Shown piece after piece: positions 59,992 through 64,000 of a DNA stretch of 64,000 nt. A program made the translations under genes and the position numbers. The notes below the pieces were generated by a model that ran no database searches, was not told the origin of the DNA, and worked only from the letters and a program-made list of their open reading frames with translations. How positions within the stretch are numbered: the stretch's first letter is position 1; each line of letters opens with the position of its first letter. Source of the DNA: Lonicera japonica (Eukaryota; Streptophyta; Magnoliopsida; Dipsacales; Caprifoliaceae); contig CM038466.1 in the NCBI GenBank assembly GCA_021464415.1, positions 28,025,017-28,089,016 on the forward strand, in the 5' to 3' direction.

Positions 59992-60963
59992 ATGTCTGCT
60001 GAAGAAATGAAGATTCGAGACGAATTAGAGAGGGATGTAGAGAGAGACTTGGAGGAAGAAATTAAGGATGGGATATACCATCTTGCTCTCCGGTTACACC
60101 GACTTTATCAGCACCAAAATGAGAGGATTGGAAGAGAATTACCCGGGCCTGGAACTAAAAACCAACAAGGTAATTTATAAAAGTGGCGCACAAGTAATAT
60201 TTTGTTCATGTTAGATTATATGAGATTATGAAATTTATTTATAAAATTGTTCGGGTTAAAGCTGGCGTTGAGCGAGATGAAACAAATGACTAAGTAGCAT
60301 TGCTTCGTTTAACCAAATTAGTTGAAATTTTCGTTTAGTATCAAGCTTAACTTTTTCTGAAATTACAACGATAAGTTTTGAACCCATACTCCTCCTCTCT
60401 CAATTCTTAATGTCAGCCAACACTATTCCTGTACTTTAAAATTCTATGTTGGCAAGATTAAGTTTTCCTTTCCAAATTCGGCTTGACACCTGAAAACCTT
60501 AGGTGTCATACTTAAAAACTTTGTAATTTTTTGGACCGTACAAATTTTACTGATTAAGCTATAATTTTATGTCATTATGTGTTTCAATTTACCAGGTACT
60601 AAGAACAAAATACTTTCGGAATTGAACATTAACATCAAATTGGAAGGAGGAACCAAAATAGAAATACAAGAGGTGAAGAAAGAAGCTTATCAAGGTGAAA
60701 GGCCAAAAAGTGCTGCTTCTAGACCAGATATAAATGTACAAAAGATGACAGGGCCAGATACCGAAGAATTCAACTGGGCGAAAAGTCTTAGATCAAAGCC
60801 AAAGCCTGTCTGTGTTAAAAAGAAAAATGAGAGTTCACATCAAGCAAAAGTGCTTAACCATGGTTCTAATCTCCATGAAAATGCTAAACTCAACAAAGTT
60901 ATAAGAAACTACATGAGTGCGAGCATAGATAACAAGGTGCTCGAACTTGGATGGAAAAATTAA
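59992..60963 (+). CDS. Uncharacterised plant protein, coiled-coil N-terminus, probably cell-cycle regulated
   Basis: Two exons, 59992-60169 and 60596-60963, 181 aa. The junction CAACAAG/GTAATT ... TTACCAG/GTACTA keeps frame. Residues 1-50 are highly charged and helical (DELERDVERDLEEEIKDGI, then YHLALRLHRLYQHQNER), a likely coiled coil. A short GxGTKN motif occurs on both sides of the intron. The middle (NINIKLEGGTKIEIQEVKKE) is beta-like and the rest is basic and probably disordered. It ends NKVLELGWKN. No signal peptide or membrane segment. I do not recognise a named family. The promoter carries an E2F site, a perfect MSA element and a TATA box, so expression in dividing cells (S to G2/M) is inferred. 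A longer form retaining the intron would stop after three codons. Confidence 0.75.
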
Positions 60964-61394
60964 AGGGAACTAAGGGGGCGTAATGCACCTACTGTCAAAA
61001 TAATTATGGTTTTATCAAGGCATACCGTAATATTATTTGAAAAGTCGTACCCTATGTTTTCAATTTATATGTTGGTCTAAAAGTTTATTGGATACCATGA
61101 GCTTTGTTTATTTGAAAATAATAAAAGTGTCAGTGGCAATTTTTCTGCTATTCGTGGCAAAAAGTGTCGCCGCTAATTGTCGTTTTTCTTGCAGCGTGGT
61201 CGTTAAAATTGATGTATGTAAGAGAAATAACAGGCGTTCCGGTGTTGTGTTCTTTCACAAGTTTTCATCTTTTCTCAAATCATGTATATGTCTTTGTTAA
61301 TGTATATTATTGTAAAAAAATGTACTTTATGTTGTCTGTAATATGCTTGCGCATGTATAACAAATACAAAATCTTAAGACTTGGACTTTCAACC

Positions 61395-61550
61395 CAGTGA
61401 CGGTGGAAAGGTCGCAAGTATTCTACATTTCTACTGTTGTCTCAGATCATGAGTTCGAGCCCTCCATCTCTAATGGATACGAATCCCATCCTCTCATCGA
61501 GACAGTATGTTTATCAAATAAAAATGAAAAAAGAAAAATAAAATTATAAC
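61395..61550 (+). mobile_element. SINE-like fragment
   Basis: A B-box-like GAGTTCGAGCCC at about 61450 follows an A-box-like region (GTGACGGTGGAAAGG) about 50 bp earlier, and the segment ends in A-rich sequence at 61520-61550. The order and spacing fit a tRNA-derived SINE; borders uncertain. Confidence 0.4.
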
Positions 61551-62654
61551 CGAGAAACTGTAGAATACATATTCCCTTTGAAAAAAAAATGGCCTACGAG
61601 GATTATTGGACCCAAAGAGCATCAATGGGCTGGTTATGGTCCAATCAAGGGTTGGGCTTAAATATTCCTCAAAAACTGGTACACAAATTAGGCCCCATTT
61701 TACTAAGGCCCCTTTTAACTATAATTAACAAACAAAAACAGAGATTCTTAAAATATGTAGATTAATATTATTTTTAGGATCCGGTCCATGAAAAAAATAA
61801 ATTATAATTGGGGTTTTACAAATTTTTTTTTTTAATAGAATGTGGTTCCTATTTGCCCTTGGAAATACTATATTTATCTTTGACGGGTACTCTTATACAT
61901 AAATAATTACTGGTATATGCGCTATTTCAAAAACATTATCTACAAGGACTACATTTGGACCACCTACTTTGAAAAAAAAATAAAAAAAATGAAAGATTGC
62001 ACTCTCTAAATCTTTTTATTCACGGATCGGATCCTAAATTTTCTATTCTATTCTAGTCATTGGGGTCTCTTATACTGAAGCGTCGTAGTCCTTTAGACTG
62101 CAAAAAGGAAAAGTGCTGGGTAATTATCGATCAGTTCTAAAAAAAAAAAAAAATCCTATTATTTTTTTTTTCTTTCCTTCTTGTAACTTTCCCTTTTCCA
62201 GCCAATTGTGAATTTTTCTTGAAAGAAAGAAAAAAAAAGTTGATCATCCAAAAGAATCTTTCAGTATGATGAGCACTCTCCTTTGGCTTCTATTGTAGTG
62301 TCTTTTATGTACGAGTTTATTCATCTAGTACTTCTCGAATCCAGCCTATTGGTTATATATATACCATAAAGCTGAACAATAATAATTCTAGCACCTCAAT
62401 GTTTTTATTTGTTTTTTTAGCCAAAAGATTTAAAGACACACACACACACACATATATATATATATGACATAAAAAATTGATATGAATGTTCATCGTGACC
62501 AACATATATTGCTTAAAATGTGGTATTCAATTAATTTTTATCAAACTCTATTCTAACCAATAAATAATTGTCAAAAATTTGTATAGAATTAAGACTCGGG
62601 GTTAATATCATGCATATTTATGTATATATAAGACATATATATGGGTAGGTCAAC

Positions 62655-62780
62655 CAAGCCTCTTGATCCAATGGTATAAGGCTGCCATTGAGACAACTTT
62701 GAGTCGATTTGGAGCTCTCAAGATCAATTTCCAGCGTTGTCAAAATAATGCTTGGGCCCGTGAGGAACCAAAAAATATAT
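62655..62780 (+). mobile_element. SINE-like fragment
   Basis: TTGATCCAATGGTATAAGGC resembles an A box. A self-complementary CTTGATC..GATCAA pair encloses about 80 bp, followed by GTTGTCAAAATAATGC and an A-rich end. Class uncertain. Confidence 0.3.
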
Positions 62781-63548
62781 ATATGGGTATGGGTAGGTCC
62801 AAATTACATTAGTCATGATAATAAATGGGTAATTCTAGTACAAACACATATATAAGGGGCATAAAATGTTAACGAGAGTTGATTAAGTTAGTAAAGATTC
62901 AAACAATTTCTTTACAAAACTTAAGTTTAAATTCCGCTAACAGTATTCTCTCCACTATGCTTATTGAATCTTGTGGCATACAAGTTTTACCACAATATAA
63001 TCATAAATAATGATGTGGTTCGTGAGTAGTACACCAGTGAGTAAATGCTAGCTCCACCAAATGATCTGGAAAGAATTTAATGCCAGACATGCTTATAGGC
63101 TGAAAACCCAGTCAAACTAGTGTCCCTAAACCATTAGGCATAGGGAAATCTTTTTATTTTTAAATTTGTCCCACCTAATTAACATGAATATATAAAAGCT
63201 TTATGATCATATGTGTGAAGCTAATTTAATGAGAATGTATTCGCTTATGTTTTCTCTCAAAGTCTCTTCACATGAAATACATCCATTTCTTTAATGCCCC
63301 CACACATCAAATCCTTGCCTTGATTTAATTTCCTAGCTAGGGTTTAATAACATTCATGAAGAGGTTCGTTGAAAAATTAACATTCATAAAGAGTTTCAAT
63401 ACAACTAGGGTTCAATAGTACGTTTTCAATCAGCGGATTAGTTCAGTGGTTTAAAGCTAAGAGACCCCTAAAATTCAATGATCATAGAGGAACATATATA
63501 TCAAACATAAAAAATTGGCACATATATATATATATAGTTCTATTTCTG

Positions 63549-63676
63549 GTACGAGACCAATCCTTATGGACTGATCTTTTTACGACCTTTTTTTGTCACA
63601 AAAATATTTGGGGAAGTTTTTTACGACACAAAACTATTATAAAAAGGATCAGTCCATACAGATTGATTCGCATCTA
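63549..63676. mobile_element. Short inverted-repeat MITE
   Basis: The left arm GACCAATCCTTATGGACTGA and the right arm ending TCAGTCCATACAGATTGATT are near-perfect complements over about 30 bp, with a TTTTTACGAC..-type inner pair. About 128 bp. Confidence 0.7.
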
Positions 63677-64000
63677 AAATTTTGCGTATATATATATAAT
63701 TAATAAAACACCCATGTATTAGTTAAAACAAGGGGCTTTAAAATCACCAGTTTGAAATTCCACTGCTTTATTATTATCGTTGCGCTAGACTTCACCACAC
63801 ATGAGAAATTTTATCCAGAGGAAAATTGATATTTAATTAATTAATTCAGACTGAAGCTGGTATTGAGTAAGATCAAGATAAGGGGATTGATCAAACTGTC
63901 ATTGTAGATAGATATATATATATGTTCATCATAAGGTCCAAAATTTTTCAAACTATAATTATATGTTCTACTATCTAGCCCCAATTTGTCAAACTTCAAT

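Larger units (their letters stand above)
60964..64000. other. Intergenic, no gene seen
   Basis: The frames at 61037-61400 are hydrophobic and unsupported; part is probably the 3' untranslated region of the preceding gene. SINE-like pieces lie at 61395-61550 and 62655-62780, and a MITE at 63549-63676. tRNA-like motifs also occur near 62875-62935 and 63428-63475. The rest is AT-rich with (CA)n(TA)n at about 62437-62464. Confidence 0.5.

Noticed and set aside
61037..61400. Two plus-strand frames after the 181-aa gene
   Set aside because: Hydrophobic and Cys-rich by composition of AT-rich DNA, overlapping in different frames; probably 3' untranslated and intergenic sequence.

Overview
The window is nuclear DNA from a flowering plant, most likely a eudicot. 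It is AT-rich and intron-rich, the splice sites are GT..AG, and the genes are classic plant families (plastid-type phosphofructokinase, D-type cyclin, 14-3-3). The intergenic space is packed with plant transposons: Copia, MULE, hAT, Harbinger/Tourist, Stowaway and RTE LINE. I cannot name the species.

Layout. (1) 1-690: promoter and first coding exon of a minus-strand gene that leaves the left edge. (2) 2556-9793: a three-level nest, with a Copia retrotransposon inside a MULE that lies inside an older inverted-repeat element. The MULE has a perfect 9-bp target duplication and carries exon-like sequence. (3) 10298-12828: a divergent, short-tailed 14-3-3 gene, plus strand, 3 exons. (4) 12.8-23.7 kb: intergenic, with SINE-like pieces, fold-back MITEs and a 0.5-kb duplication. 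(5) 23770-26543: a CYCD2/4-type cyclin, plus strand, 6 exons. It lacks the LxCxE motif, and a GC-rich insertion has rewritten its C-terminus. (6) 26.5-33.7 kb: intergenic, with G tracts, nested MITEs and a diverged tandem array. (7) 33707-44132: a complete 13-exon plastid ATP-phosphofructokinase (PFK5 type), minus strand, with at least five MITEs in its introns. (8) 44.1-59.1 kb: a dense transposon cluster containing tandem arrays (one built on a perfect 22-bp palindrome), two MULE-like elements, a Harbinger-like element, a hAT element with perfect 8-bp duplication, and a MULE remnant with a GRF zinc-finger ORF. (9) 59992-60963: a two-exon gene for a 181-aa protein I cannot name. Its promoter holds an E2F site and a perfect mitosis-specific activator (MSA) element. 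(10) 61-64 kb: no gene seen; SINE-like and MITE pieces.

The genes do not form a pathway. PFK5 commits fructose-6-phosphate to glycolysis in the plastid. The cyclin and probably the 181-aa protein belong to cell-cycle control, and the 14-3-3 would be a phosphoprotein adaptor. The best leads are the MSA/E2F-controlled unknown gene, the nested Pack-MULE-like structure, the remodelled cyclin, and the short fold-back and palindromic repeat families. I found no convincing evidence of a wholly new biological system. Exon coordinates were built by hand from splice consensus and reading-frame continuity.
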